NCBI RefSeq assembly: GCF_022539315.1
Contig: NC_066336.1
Location: 2,546,600 to 2,610,599, forward strand
Direction: 5' to 3'
DNA length: 64,000 nucleotides
Source of the DNA: Serinus canaria
Lineage: Eukaryota; Chordata; Aves; Passeriformes; Fringillidae
Positions 35,501-47,043 of this stretch are shown one piece after another; positions within the stretch are counted from its first letter, which is position 1; each line of letters begins with the position of its first letter. Both the position numbers and the translations under genes were made by a program. The notes under the pieces were generated by a model that was not told the origin of the DNA, did no database searches, and worked only from the letters and a program-made list of their open reading frames with translations.

Positions 35501-36958
35501 CAAATATCTCTGCTGCTCTTGTTGCGAGGCGATTCCATTTTGAAAATAATTTCAATTAAAAATGGAATAAACTAGATTGAAGGAATCTAGTCCTCCTCCA
35601 CCTGCTGTGCCTCCCAAACCTGAGCTCATTCTCATTAGAGTGTCTGCTTGGGCATTTCTGCTCCCCATGTGCAAAGTGCATTTTCTCCTCTGCTCGGTCT
35701 GACAAGGGATTTGCATCTTGTGCTAAACAAGTGAAACAAAGCCCTCTTTGAAGTGCATAAAGCCATTTATTTCAAAGGGGAAGCAGGGAGTGTGGCATGT
35801 TGGCAGTGCACTTGGCTTGAATTTACCTTGAAATGCCGAGATGTCTTTTGTGTGTTTTTATAATGACATCATTAGCACCTCTGAAGACTATTTCGCTATC
35901 TTCCAGGTAGAAATTCAGACAGAGAGCAATACCTGAGTGAATGGAAGACAGTCAGCTACGCTACACAAGCTAATTTTCTTGACCCAGCAGAGCAGCAGCA
36001 GCACCCAGCCCCTGGGAGGACAGAGCTGCCTACTAGTCTGCTTCACCCACAAGCACCACATGCTTTACCCACAGGCTATTTCTTGTACGTACAGAAGGGA
36101 AACTCCCTGAAAACAGCCACTTCCTTAACCTTCATTAAGGCCCTCAGCAGACTCATCTTTGATGCCTGCAGATCCCTGCCAGCTGGCAGTGCCTGGCTGT
36201 TGCTGAGCAGAGAGTTCTTCATGTGTGATGCTGCTTGCCTTTCCACTTCCTCCTCCTCCCTCCCCTGGAGTCCGTCTCCTCCACCTGCTGCATCTTGTTC
36301 AGATCTGGTTTGTGAGCACTCTGGGTCAGGGACTGTCTAATTTACAGCGTGTCTGCATGCCCCCTAGCACTAGGTAAAAGCTATTCATTCACATCACCCT
36401 ATACTTAGAGAAAGTTTTATGGGATCAATAGAGCTGTGCTATTAATAATGCAGCTGAAGTGAAGTAACTTCATACTGTGCATCACCTCAGAATAGCCCCA
36501 CAGCCTGTTATAGAAAGAGAGTAATTTCCTCAAAGCTATGGCTGTTACCAGACCTGGGGTTTAGCTCTCCACTGAAGCATTTGTTGAACCTGAGAACCCC
36601 TGTCACAAAGACAAACCAGGCTGGGTGTGGTGCTGGCAAAACTGATTTGAACTGGAAGAATTTCAGAAATCCTAGAAGTGTGAAGGAAACTTTCTCTTCA
36701 ATTTACTCTAAGATTGCATCACAACTTCTTTTAAACCTTTTTTAATTTCTGCTTCCAACTTGCAACTCACATTTAGCATTTCTGTTAATAGTTTGAAATT
36801 GATTAGCAATGTTTCCTCAAATATTTCACCAGAATTTTTTTTAAAAAATTGGAAATTTCTACATAGGTGTTGACTGAAGAGAAGAGGTAAGAGTAAGACT
36901 CATTAACAGTCTTGCTCTGCTGCTTTAGACCATAATGCTGCATGTGGCTGGCAGTGTG
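32589..36958. other. Unannotated, unique sequence
   Basis: No mobile element was recognised with confidence. The segment 36340-36580 has MIR-like words (GAGTAATTTCCTCAAAG, CAGACCTGGGGTTTAG), possibly an old degraded repeat. The block 35690-35920 is repeat-free with isolated CpGs (AATGCCGAGATG, ATTTCGCTATC) and may be a conserved noncoding element; this is inference only. Confidence 0.3.
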
Positions 36959-37026
36959 ACATTCTGTCACCATCATATTTTCTGAAAAATCCTATTTGCC
37001 CAGGATTTCTTTCCTGAAGAAGAAGA

Positions 37027-37098
37027 AAATGTGATATGGTTTTCCTTTTTTCTCTGTGACTTCTCAGCTCAGAGAAAAAGGAAAACCATATCACATTT
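37027..37098. repeat. Near-perfect hairpin inside the ERVK-type LTR
   Basis: The left arm 37027-37056 reads AAATGTGATATGGTTTTCC then T6CTCTG. The right arm 37070-37098 is its reverse complement with one T missing. The loop is 13 nt. The right arm is the ancestral LTR text, present also at 60198-60230; the left arm has no counterpart there. Confidence 0.93.
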
Positions 37099-37304
37099 GC
37101 TTCTCCTGTGTTTTGCTGCTTTGGAGTGTGGTTTGGAGATTATTTATCCAACAGGTGGTTGTTTAATTGGTTTCATGTGAATTGTTTTAACTTAATGACC
37201 AATCACAGCCAGCTGTTATTCAGACTGGAAGCAGTCACTAGTTTTTATTATTATTCTTTGTAGCCTTCTGTCTGTATCTTTTCTCTATCTTTAGTATAAT
37301 GAAT

Positions 37305-37381
37305 TAGAATAGAATAGAATAGAATAGAATAGAATAGAATAGAATAGAATAGAATAGAATAGAATAGAATAGAATAGAATA
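37305..37381 (+). repeat. (AGAAT)n microsatellite
   Basis: There are about 15 units directly upstream of AATAAA in the LTR. The copy at 60.4 kb has only an irregular ATAATATAGTATAATAAAAT here, so the array expanded after divergence. Confidence 0.97.
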
Positions 37382-37462
37382 ATAAATTAGCCTTCTAAGA
37401 ACATGGAGTCAGACTCATCTTTCCTCCCAACGATGGGGAACCCCAAAACCACCACAACATTC

Positions 37463-37825
37463 TTCCTTGGTGTGCTCGAGAGATGGGTGTGCCCTGTGAA
37501 TGCTCCAGGCCCTTGGCAAGGGTCACACTGGTGGCCAGGGCAGAGGGGCAGACCCTGGCTATGAGCTGGGAGCTTTCACTGTCACTTGGCCACAAGGAGC
37601 AGCCAGTTTTGAGCTGGGGAAAGTTCTTACCATGCAGCACCAAGAGAAATGCCATTGCACATCTGTGGTTTCAGGCTGCTTGTCATATTGACTGGACTAT
37701 GCACTGGTGGCTCGATGTCCTCTCATCTCAGGTTATTTTTTGCAGACTGCCAAAGGCAGTGTCTTGGTGTGACAATATATCCATGTTATTAAACATATGT
37801 ACCCTGAGACAGTATCACAAAATGA
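37463..37825. other. Unannotated spacer between two solo LTRs
   Basis: No retroviral internal text was recognised. A TGTCTTGGTGTGAC word at 37760 resembles the start of the neighbouring LTR at 37831, but the rest does not align. Confidence 0.4.
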
Positions 37826-37830
37826 CATCC

Positions 37831-38644
37831 TGTCTTGGGGTGGTTTTGTGATGATTAGTCTGTTCCCTGATGATCTGCTTGATCCCAAAAATGGTTGCTG
37901 CAGCTTGAAGTGGGTCCAGGGGGAGCCTTGGGTTTTTCAAAGCCTCAGTCCCCAGGCCTCTGGTGTGCCATGTGGTCTGGGGTTTATTTTTTTGCTTGGC
38001 TAGCTTGGTTTTTGGTTAGCTTAGGCTAGAAGGTTTTCTCCCTTTTCCTGGCCTTGGAGAGGCTGCAGCAGCAATCTTTTGGCAGCTTTTTCAAAGTGAG
38101 CTGGAAGGCTTGGTTTGGTTCCAAGGTCAGAGACTGGGGGAAAGGCAAGGGGCCTCTCCATTTTGGCCCTAGGTCTCAGAAAAAGCTGAGCCAGCGAGAG
38201 AAAAACACACCAAACCCACCTGCTTCATCTGCTGTGAAGAGGGGACCAACACCAGACACTCACCTGGTTCCCATCCCTTTACCTGAGCTGCTGTGGGAAC
38301 CTTTTGGGTTTGGGGTTTGTTTCTCCCTGAGACAGGAGCTGGCACCATCTTGCTCCCCACCACGTGGCTGGATGTTGTGTTTTCTTTGCCTTTCCCTGGC
38401 ATTTTGATTTTCTGTCCCAGTCTGTGTGCAGGGTAGGCAGTTATGGTCTGACAGCTCAATATCTAGTATTTATTTACCTTTTTTTCCCATGCTCTGTGGG
38501 CATTCTGTCAATAAATGGTGTTTTTCACTTTCATCCACTAGCATTTATTCCTTATTGGTGGAAAGGGATTGTTGGAACTTTTTTTTTAGAGGAAACCCTC
38601 TGGAATGAGTATTTTTCTCCCAAACTTGTCTCCAAACTGAGACA
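37831..38644 (+). mobile_element. Solo LTR, ERVL-type, exact 5-bp duplication
   Basis: The 814-bp element starts TGTCTTGGGGTGGTTTTG and ends CTCCAAACTGAGACA. It is flanked by an exact duplication CATCC (37826-37830 and 38645-38649). AATAAA at about 38512 (CAATAAATGG) lies toward the right end, giving plus orientation. Internal words such as TTTTTCACTTTCATCCACTAG and TTATTGGTGGAAAGGGA are ones I recall from songbird ERVL LTRs. There is no internal region. It differs from LTRs 1-3 apart from the short terminal words. Confidence 0.92.
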
Positions 38645-38790
38645 CATCCTCTGGGCAGTGAATTCTTAGACAGCCCAGACAAATACATGGAAACAGAGTG
38701 CTGTAGAGATTTTAAGGTGAGGTCAGATCCCAGACCTTGGGCAGTGGGCTCCAGACTGTCACAATTAAGCCAGAAAAGGATGCTGCATGC

Positions 38791-39182
38791 AATTACACCC
38801 ATGAGGTGCTGTAAACACAATTATTCCCATGCACTGCTGTAGATGCAATTTTACCCATGCACTGCTGTAGATGCAATTATTCCCATGCACTGCTGCAAAT
38901 GCCATTTTACCCATGCATCACTGTAAATGCAATTATTCCCATGCACTGCTGTAAATGCCATTTTACCCATGCATCTCTGTGAATGCAATTATTCCCATGC
39001 ACTGCTGTAAATGCAATTACATCTGTGCATGGCTGTAAATACAGTGACACCCATGCACTGCTGTAAATGCAATGACAGCCATGCACTGCTGTACATGCAA
39101 TTTTACCCATGCACTGCTGTAAATGCAGTGACAGCCATGCACTGCTGTACATGCAATTTTACCCATGCACTGCTGTAGATGC
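38791..39182 (+). repeat. Minisatellite, exactly 14 x 28 bp
   Basis: The units run from AATTACACCC to GTAGATGC with no indels: 14 x 28 = 392 bp. The core is CCCATGCACTGCTGTAAATG. The unit start alternates between AATTATT, AATTTTA/CATTTTA and A(G/A)TGACA types, giving partial 56-bp higher-order periodicity. Frames through it are repeat artefacts. Confidence 0.98.
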
Positions 39183-42100
39183 AGTGGGTGGGGATGAGCT
39201 CTCTGTGCAAGGAGCTGCCTTAATGCATTTTAACAAGAAGGCATCTGTCCTTTGCTTCGCCTCCCTTAAGTAAGTCCCACAAAGCTTTAGCAACATCTGT
39301 CTGAGCTTTTCAGCTCTGCCCGAGGCCCTGGGGGAGTTTGTGATTGCTGGACAGATCCCTGCTCCCCTGCAAGGCATTGCACACACGCAGGGGTCTGAGG
39401 AGCCCATGCACATTTGTACACAGCTGACTTTCTGCCAGGTGATTTTCATGTCAGAGAATTCCATCTTGCTTAACTTCCATCTTGTAACCTCATCACGATG
39501 AGGAAGTAGAAACACAAGCTTGGTTTGGTTTGCTATTCCTACACACACAATGTGATTTACTGTCTTGGAGAAACCAGCTGGGACTTATTTTCATATTTCA
39601 GAAACCATGCTGTGACTTCCTTCTTCCAGGGCTTCACAAGCTCTTGTCACAGCTTTGATATCCAGCCTGGAGAGTCAGGGGCACTTTTGAGAGAGGCAAA
39701 AGCCATGGCAGAGCCCTCGAGCTGGCTCTTCCTTCTGATGCTAGACAGCCAATAAATGGGAGAAGAAAGCTGGGGGAGCTCCTTTATGCCCTGACTTCAG
39801 AGATCATGAGAGGAATTTTGCTTTGGCACTGTTTACAATAGAACTGGGAATATCTTAGCACTTGGCTATTGATTTTGAAGGTGCAGTATAAACAAATGAG
39901 TCTTTAAAAATCAAGGGGACATTTATCCTGTGACCACTGCTGCTACATTTTCCTCAGGCATCCTCATCTGAAACAAGTTCATTGTGTGAAGCACTGTCTC
40001 TGCTGCCTGGGATGTGTTACAGCTGATGCCTGCACCTAGCTATGCATACCAGCTGCACGTGTAATTCATCTTTAATAGTATATTTATGATTCAAACTGGG
40101 TCTTTCTGTCTCTTTTCTTTTTTTTTTTTTTTTTCTTTTCTCAGGCTATTTTTAAATTGCTCAAGTGGCAGGGCATTCATTATTTCCACTAGATGACTAC
40201 ATTGTTTTGCTCCCTAGTAGATGTTTCAAAAAGGAGTATAGTGGTTTACTGTCTACTGAAAGTGGCTAATTAAGACTTGTATTTCTCAAATTAGTACTTG
40301 GAGCAGTTTCCCTGGACTGTCTTGTGAAGAAAATTATTTTAGTAGTTTTCCCAAAAGGTGAGAAAGCTGTGACATAACTCAAACTTTCCCTATTTTCCCT
40401 ATTTTCCTATTGGTGAAGCTTGTTGGTAGATCAACTTTGACTTGTGATCTAATTAGTCTGTGCTTCAGGATTGTCTTTTGGTAACTGTGTGTATATATAT
40501 ATATAGTATATAAAATACATAATTTTATTTTTAAAGGTGAGCACACTGGATGCCAGCTGAAGAACACACATTCCACTCAATGTTACAGAAATGTGTGGGG
40601 AACAAACTTGTCCAGAAGAAAATCACGGTGTGCTGGTGACTGAATAATGATTAATGTGTTGGCAAAATCACTGTTCTTGGGTAAAATCACTCAGCAAAGA
40701 ATTACTGTGTTTGACAAGAGTCTTAACAGCAGAACAGAGGGATCAAACTCTGACTTGCATTATCAATATGCTGACGACTGCTTTTCTCCTCACATTTTGT
40801 GATAAGAAAGTCACTGTGGCCCAACCTCTGAAGTGCCCACACTGTCTTTTAAAACATGAATTAAGACCCATAATTACACAGAATTCAGTAAATTTTTACA
40901 GCAAGGTTCCACCCCGTGCCCCACTTTATTATTTAAAATGAAAACCCCTTTCTCTCTGATTTGTGTGTTTTCAGACACTCTGAGTGACAGCCTTCTCTTG
41001 AAAGCAAATAATTTCCTCTATCACATGAAGGGAAAGTCCTGTGGGGAACTTTCCAGGGTAAGCAGGACTCCTCCCCAGCTGTGCCCTCCTTTTTTTTTTT
41101 TGAAAAACAAACCATGTTTCTTTAAACAAAATGGTAACACTTATCCTCCTAATTCTGCTTACCTCCTGGCCCGGGCTTTGTAAATGTAAGTGCAGATTAG
41201 GAATGCATGTGCAGTGTCTGATATTTCTAGGAAGAATACTTTATAACTGAAATCTCTCTTCTCCTGGGGATGAAAGCAAAACAAATTTAAGGATTAAATC
41301 ACACAGAGGTATAATCCCCAAGGGAAACTTACTTTAGTTATTATGATTATATTACGATGTAGGCTTCAGCACAGCAAAAGCTGTGTGAATACCATTTCAA
41401 TGGGGAATAATTTTTAGTCTTACAGCCTATAGTACATTAGAATGCATTTCTGGAGCTTGATGAATCATAACTGCAATTCTCAGACATCTTTGCTTTCTGA
41501 GATTCCTAACCTTCTCCTCTAAAAGAGAAAGAAGCAGGAGATTCATAAAAGAAAAGCTTAAAACAATTTAGTTGGGCAAGTTTTAATCATGCATTGATTG
41601 CATATCCCTATATGTGCTTCATGTTATGCAGTGTTTGTGTAGTTTATGGGAAAATAACAGGGTGAACCATTTCAGAGAGTCTGCTGCTGCTTTTTGAAAG
41701 GTGTAAGACCTGAGTGAACAACCCAGGTCAGCTTCTGTGCCTGTGCTGGGGAAGCCACCTGTGCAGGTGTGAGATGTGGGGAGTTGTGTCCTGCTGCACA
41801 CAGTGGCTGAATGCTCTAACAAGCTATTGTGTGCCTTGAGGCTGCAGATCAACCCCCAGAGCCCCTGTAGACCCAAAACTGGAGTACAGGACTGCAATCA
41901 TGGCTGTGTTAAGACTCTATTTTGCATCCCACTGTGCCCAATAAAGGAAATCTTCAACTCAGCTGTTGGGAAACAGAAGTTTGCAGATTTCAAATTACTT
42001 TTTTTTTTTTTTTTGAAGATGCAACAGAAACTGGTCCTGATGTTTGAAGGAATATGCAATAAATGAGACTAGCTAAAAGCAGAACAAAATTATGTGGTCA

Positions 42101-42344
42101 CAATACAGCAAATGGCACAAGTCCCATGAGCAATAACTGAAAAGCCAATTCTGTCTGGTGGTGTTCAACAGATTGTACCAGGAAAGAGCCACACAGTGGA
42201 TGAACTACACCAGAAAACTGCTATTTGGTTGAGTATTTGGGTTTCCCATCCACAGAGCCAGATCCTTATTCTGCCCCACATACCATCCAATTTCACTGTT
42301 TGTGTGTACCAAACAACACAGTGTTTATAGATGCTTAACTAAAA
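39183..42344. other. Unannotated, mostly unique sequence
   Basis: There is a T-rich tract at 40109-40140, a (TA)n at 40494-40505 and T runs near 41090 and 42001. No gene was recognised. Confidence 0.4.
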
Positions 42345-42450
42345 AGGGAATAAATTACCAGCCCAAAGTCACACAAAGAGTCCCTCAGAGTAAGAACACC
42401 AGCCCAGGTCTTCAAAAACCCAAGTCTGGTGCCCTTAGCATGAGCTCAAC
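42345..42450 (+). repeat. MIR-like SINE tail remnant
   Basis: The words AATTACCAGCCCAAAGTCAC, then ACAAAGAGTCCCTCAGAGTA, CAGCCCAGGTCTTC and GGTGCCCTTAGC, follow the order of an ancient SINE tail (AGTTACTTGCCCAAGGTCAC, then CCCAGGTCT). It is diverged; the family is not resolved. Confidence 0.5.
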
Positions 42451-42554
42451 CTTCCTGTGAGGACTGAAAATCCATACTGGCTGCATTGTTGCACTGTGTA
42501 CAGCTGCCTCTAGAGTGCTGTGCTCTTTACAGAGCACTTCATTACCAAGAAGGT

Positions 42555-42725
42555 ATTGATTGACACATTGGAGGGAGTTCAGAGAAGAGCAACAAAAATA
42601 ATTAGAGAGTGAAGAGATTGACTGGAAAGATTGATTTCAGAGGGAAGATTAAGTGAGATAAATATGTATAGCCTGGCTCACCTGCAGCACAGTGCATAAG
42701 TCCACAAATATTTAAAGGGTGTAAA
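42555..42725 (+). mobile_element. Old CR1 LINE fragment
   Basis: TTGGAGGGAGTTCAGAGAAG, then AGCAACAAAAATAATTAGAG, and later TAAAGGGTGTAAACAATCAG match the body of the CR1 3' region as I know it (GAGCAACAAAAATGATTAGAG, CTGAAGGGTGTTATAAA). It is heavily diverged, hence old. Confidence 0.75.
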
Positions 42726-43934
42726 CAATCAGGAGGAAGAACTATCAGTACTGGCCCAGTCTGTGATTTGGTGGTTCCACATGCTGCTGTACAGAGATTT
42801 ATCAGCCAAAATCCTGCCCCTCAGCATCCTGAAGGGAAAAATGGTTATTGGAGCTACGGGACCAGTGTGACAACAGAACAGGATTCTCTTCTGGGCACTG
42901 GGGAGGGGGCAGAGGTGTCACTTAACAGAGTCCTGGATGCTGTCCTGCCTAAGTTTGGAGGGTGTTTCCTGATCTAGAACAGCAGGACTCATACCAGATG
43001 TGTGACACACTGCAGAGGAGGCTTTGGAGGGGCTACCTTTGTATCAGGTAATGTCAGTTGCCATGGTAACTGTGATACTTGGTTACTGTGGAATAGCACA
43101 GCAAGAAGCCAGGTAAAGGTTGGGGAAGTTCTCAGTGAGTCTGGATTGGACCATCCCAGCTTGGACCAACTCTAGAATGAGTTGGAAACAAGCTACTTCA
43201 AATAAATCTAAAATAACATCTGAGATTCAATATTTTTTTCAAGGAGAAAGTGGATTTCCAAGTAATAATAAACCCTCCATGACCCTGTGGCTTTAACAGT
43301 TTCAGGTGACATTTAGTGGCAGCCATCAAATAATCATGGTACAGACTTTAAAGTCACTTAAAGCAGTGACTTTACTTATGTCACTGCTTATCCAGGAAAA
43401 CTTCCACATCATTCCATGAATTTTAGAGGCATGTCTTGTTGTTGTCCTTGTAGCAGGACAGGGCTGATGTTCCCATGTCCTGAGGCAACCAACCCACACC
43501 CAGTTGTGCCCATTGGTGCTGCTGCACAATAAATAGATCAGGATGGGGATGGGGGAGGATGTCGTGTGAGCTGTGCTTTTTTTTGCAAAGACAGAATGTG
43601 CTGATCTGTGAATTTATGGCTGGGAATTAAACATATCTACAACAGAATCACATTGATGTGTGCAGCTGTGAGGAGATGCTGATGCTTAGCTGCATGCACA
43701 GAACTTTTTTGGGTGAGCTGCCCTTCCCTCCTCTTCTTCCTGTGCAAGTAAAGAAAAGCCACATCTTATTCTCCCATCACAACCACTGGCTTGTACATTC
43801 CCCTTTTCTTTTCTTTTTTCTTTTCTCTGCAGCCTCTGTTTGTAGTTATACAGTTAGGTCTCCACAGAGTAATTTACTGGCTGAATCTCTCCCAGAATCC
43901 AGCTTGAAACCAAGCTGTAAAAACAGCTGAGAGT
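42726..43934. other. Unannotated sequence, possibly extending the old CR1
   Basis: The first 250 bp may be the rest of the CR1 copy. A hairpin AAGCAGTGAC/GTCACTGCTT lies at 43361-43389. Beyond that nothing was recognised. Confidence 0.35.
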
Positions 43935-44235
43935 GTAAATAATTCATGCAGACAATATGACTTTTTTATGTAAATTCGGTGCATTAACCCTCTATTATAA
44001 TGATGGACGACAGATATGGGCGACGTTGCCTTGGTAAGAGCTAATGGATGGCCGCCATAAATTCACTGCACATTTTATTGTGTTGCTGGAAATTGTGCCT
44101 TCAGGCAATGCTGTTTACTTTTATGTAAAACTCAGGGTTCCCTAAATATTACAAATATTTTACATCCGACTCCTCAGCATTTGGGCACAGCACACAAATC
44201 AAGCTTTCTTCATTTGAGCTGTAATTAAAGGTTTG
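43935..44235. promoter_or_regulatory. Candidate conserved noncoding element (unverified)
   Basis: The block is repeat-free and AT-rich, but holds clustered CpGs in a CpG-poor window (TTCGGTGC, GGACGACAG, GGGCGACGTTG, GGCCGCCAT, CATCCGAC). A YY1-like core GCCGCCAT sits at 44051-44058, and TAATTA-like and TAAAT words surround it. Retained CpG in AT-rich DNA is often seen in constrained enhancers. This is inference from texture only. Confidence 0.3.
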
Positions 44236-46639
44236 GGTTTTTTTCAGGGACAATTATCTAAAACTATAAAGAGAAATATGTTTTCCCCTTTAGATGTTCA
44301 GTCATTGATGTATTAACAAAACCTTTGAAGAAAGATATTAAATAACTGCAACATATAACTTTGCATTAGGCTATATGCTGCATGCATACATAACAAATTG
44401 GAAATAGTTTTTTGTTACTGGTTTTTATTTTTTACCATTTCTTGTGCTTAGTTACACATAAAAGATTCTTTTTTCCCCCACACATATGCTTCTCTCTATA
44501 ATTCATATCTGTTTTATCAGCGTAATTCTCTGAACAGTGTCCTTGAGGAATTCTGTCTCTCAGTAAACATGGCAACTTCAGTTCATTTCAGGGAATTTTA
44601 AATAAGGAATTCCTGGTTACTTTTTGTTTCTACATGTTCCTGTTTTGTACAGACCCAAGTACATTGGGATGACACATGTAATTTCTCTCAAAAAAAAAAA
44701 ATGGTCTCAGCAAAACAGAAACTTACTGAATATACCTAAATATAGAATTTTCCTTATATTTTTAAATCATAATTACTATTACAAGTATACAATTAATTCA
44801 GCTTAATCAAACATTCAATTAAGTCTCACAGTCCACAGTGGCTTTGGAAGAAGAAAACAAGCAAAAAGCAAAATATGTAGAAAAGGATCCGACTTCTTCT
44901 GAGAGTGTGAGCAGCATCTCATGCACAGCAAGGGGGGTCATGCCAAGAACAATGGCACCTTTGTCCCTTGGCATTTTGGCCAAGCACCCCTTGGCCAGAG
45001 GACTCCAATGACCAGAGCAGTCCCTGGGAAAGCACCTGTGGGAGAGTTTATTGAAATCTCTGCTGGAATTGCTGAGGGGAATCTTGTAGATTAGCAGTGA
45101 TGAAAGCATGTTCACTCAGTCTTCTTTCAGTGCAAAGTGCCAGTCTGGGCAGTTTTGTTGTGATATCTGCACAAAGTTGTCTAGGAGTGACCACAACTGA
45201 GCTATCTCCAACAGAAATGCATGACACCTCCCAAAACAGCCCAGTTCCCTGAGGAAAAAATGGAAGGCACACTCTAAGAGAGGTAAAAACCACTGAATAG
45301 AAGGGGAATGCAGCAACTGTGCAGGGGGGAAAGGGCTAACAAAATTAATCACATGTAGTATTAAGTCTAGCAGTTTAATTACACACAAACCTATTTAATA
45401 ATTGGGTTTATTTTGTGTCCTGGCTGAGCATGCTCTTTTCAACTATTTTAGGAACGTCACAGGATAAAAGGACAAAACCTATTACCAAGGGCATTTACTT
45501 ATTCTTAGTCTTCAATATTGACTGAGACTCCTAAATTTGGACTTTCAGATTTTGCACTTTATTCTTCTGACGTGCCCTGACGTGCTCCACTGCCCTGAAG
45601 CCACTTTGCAAAATTCATAGCAGCTTTCACATGCTCTGATGCTTCTTGGGACCAATTCAATATCAAACAATAGATGTGTGTGCAGTAGAGCCAGGAAATG
45701 TTACACAGGAGATCACAGGCTTATTCCCCAATAACATTTTGATTTGTAAAGTATTCCACTACACAAAACACACACAGGAGACAGCATTAAAAAGCATTAG
45801 AAACCAAAGCCAGCAAGACAAAAAGGTGTCTTAAATACAGATTGACAGCAAGGCCTGGGATGTAAGCAGGACACACTAAATAATCAGTGGAAATGTTATA
45901 GAAAGAGTTTTCAATATTTTGTCTTATTCGGGCATTTAACAAATCTCTCCTGGGACAGAATTTGGCCTTCAAAAAAAAAAAACCAAACCTCAACTTTTGA
46001 CTTTTTTTTCCTTGTTGTTTAAAAGAAAGGTGTTTTTGTGATTCAGACATCAAGAGAAGGCCAGTTTTCCAGTCTAGCTCTTTGTCCAGTGCATTTCCAT
46101 GCAGAGCAGACACAGACACGGATTGCCAGGAGCAGTTATAGGGCAGGTTTGATCTGTTTGAAGGAAGTCTTGTCTGTGATCCAGGACATAACATTCACTG
46201 TGATCCCACTCTCTCCTCCTTACCTAGAGCAGAGCATTCCTCTGGTTAAGGACATGCAGATCACAAGGCTGTCCAGGTGTGCAGCTTAAATGTCAAATGT
46301 TCTGAACTCTTTATGGCTGTCCCTCTGTCTTGGATGGTTTGCTGCTGTGGAATTTGTTGTAAGGATTACAGGACTTTGGTTGCACGGGGGGAACAGCACT
46401 TTCCTTCCTGTGCTGCAGTGCCAGCTGTGTCACTGTGGATCTCAGAGGTGATAAAACAACAGGGAAATGGATTTTGAGATGGAAGCAGGGCTTGAAAGCA
46501 CACGGGCTGCCTTGTAGGATTACAAAGAGAACATTTCTCTTCCTCATGATGAGCACATCTCTGGGTCAGTCCAAATACAATTACAGCTTGCTACAAAATC
46601 AGAGTCCATAGCAAGCCTTCCTTAATTTCCTATATTCCC
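44236..46639. other. Unannotated sequence
   Basis: No repeat or gene was recognised. Two adjoining minus-strand frames (44819-45115 and 45048-45293) look protein-like by composition but match nothing I know. Confidence 0.35.
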
Positions 46640-47035
46640 AGAATTCCCAGAATCACTGGGTTGGGAGAGACCTCCAAGACCATCGAGTACAACCCAGCCC
46701 CAACCCCTCAACTCAACCCTGGCACCCAGTGCCACATCCAGGCTTTGTTAAACACCCCCAGGGATGGGGACTCCACCATCTCCCAAGGCAGAACATTCCA
46801 GAACTTTATCACCTTTCTGTAAAACCTTTTCCCTGCTCTCCAGCCTGTATTTCCCTTGGGGCAGCTGGAGGCTGTGAGCTCTGGTTCTGTCAGTGCCTGC
46901 AGACAGAGCCCAGCCCCAGCTGAGCACAGGCACCTTTCAGGAGCTGTCAGAGGAATGAGGGCAGCCCTGAGTCTTCTTTTTCTCCAGGCTGAGCACCCCC
47001 AGCTCCCTCAGGGGTTCCTCTCAGGGTTTGTGTTC
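46640..47035 (-). mobile_element. CR1 LINE 3' region, minus strand
   Basis: The text AATCACTGGGTTGGGAGAGA, then CCATCGAGTACAACCCAGCC, CCCCCAGGGATGGGGACTCC, TGTAAAACCTTTTCCCTGC and TTCTCCAGGCTGAGCACCCC, is the reverse complement of a CR1 3' region as I remember it. It is about 400 bp and 5'-truncated, with the 3' terminus at the left end. Confidence 0.92.
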
Positions 47036-47043
47036 CAAGAACA

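Larger units (their letters stand above)
36965..37456 (+). mobile_element. Solo LTR, ERVK-type, copy A
   Basis: The 492-bp element starts TGTCACCATC and ends ACCACCACA. It is flanked by an exact 6-bp duplication ACATTC (36959-36964 and 37457-37462), typical of ERVK-class insertions. A diverged copy lies at 60124-60505. The poly(A) signal AATAAA is at 37381-37386, placing sense on the plus strand. It carries a roughly 30-bp-stem hairpin (37027-37098) absent from the other copy, and an AGAAT array just before AATAAA. There is no internal coding region. Confidence 0.93.

Noticed and set aside
37463..37825. Internal retroviral region between two LTRs
   Set aside because: The LTRs are of different classes and each has its own target-site duplication, so the segment between is host DNA.
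38907..39152. 81-codon frame with repeated TAVHG-like text
   Set aside because: Translation of the 28-bp minisatellite.
38791..39182. CRISPR-like array
   Set aside because: The 28-bp period fits a repeat length, but the units are contiguous without unique spacers and the context is a vertebrate genome.
44819..45388. Two overlapping minus-strand frames that look like a broken protein
   Set aside because: I considered a decayed retroviral or transposase remnant but could not find any motif.
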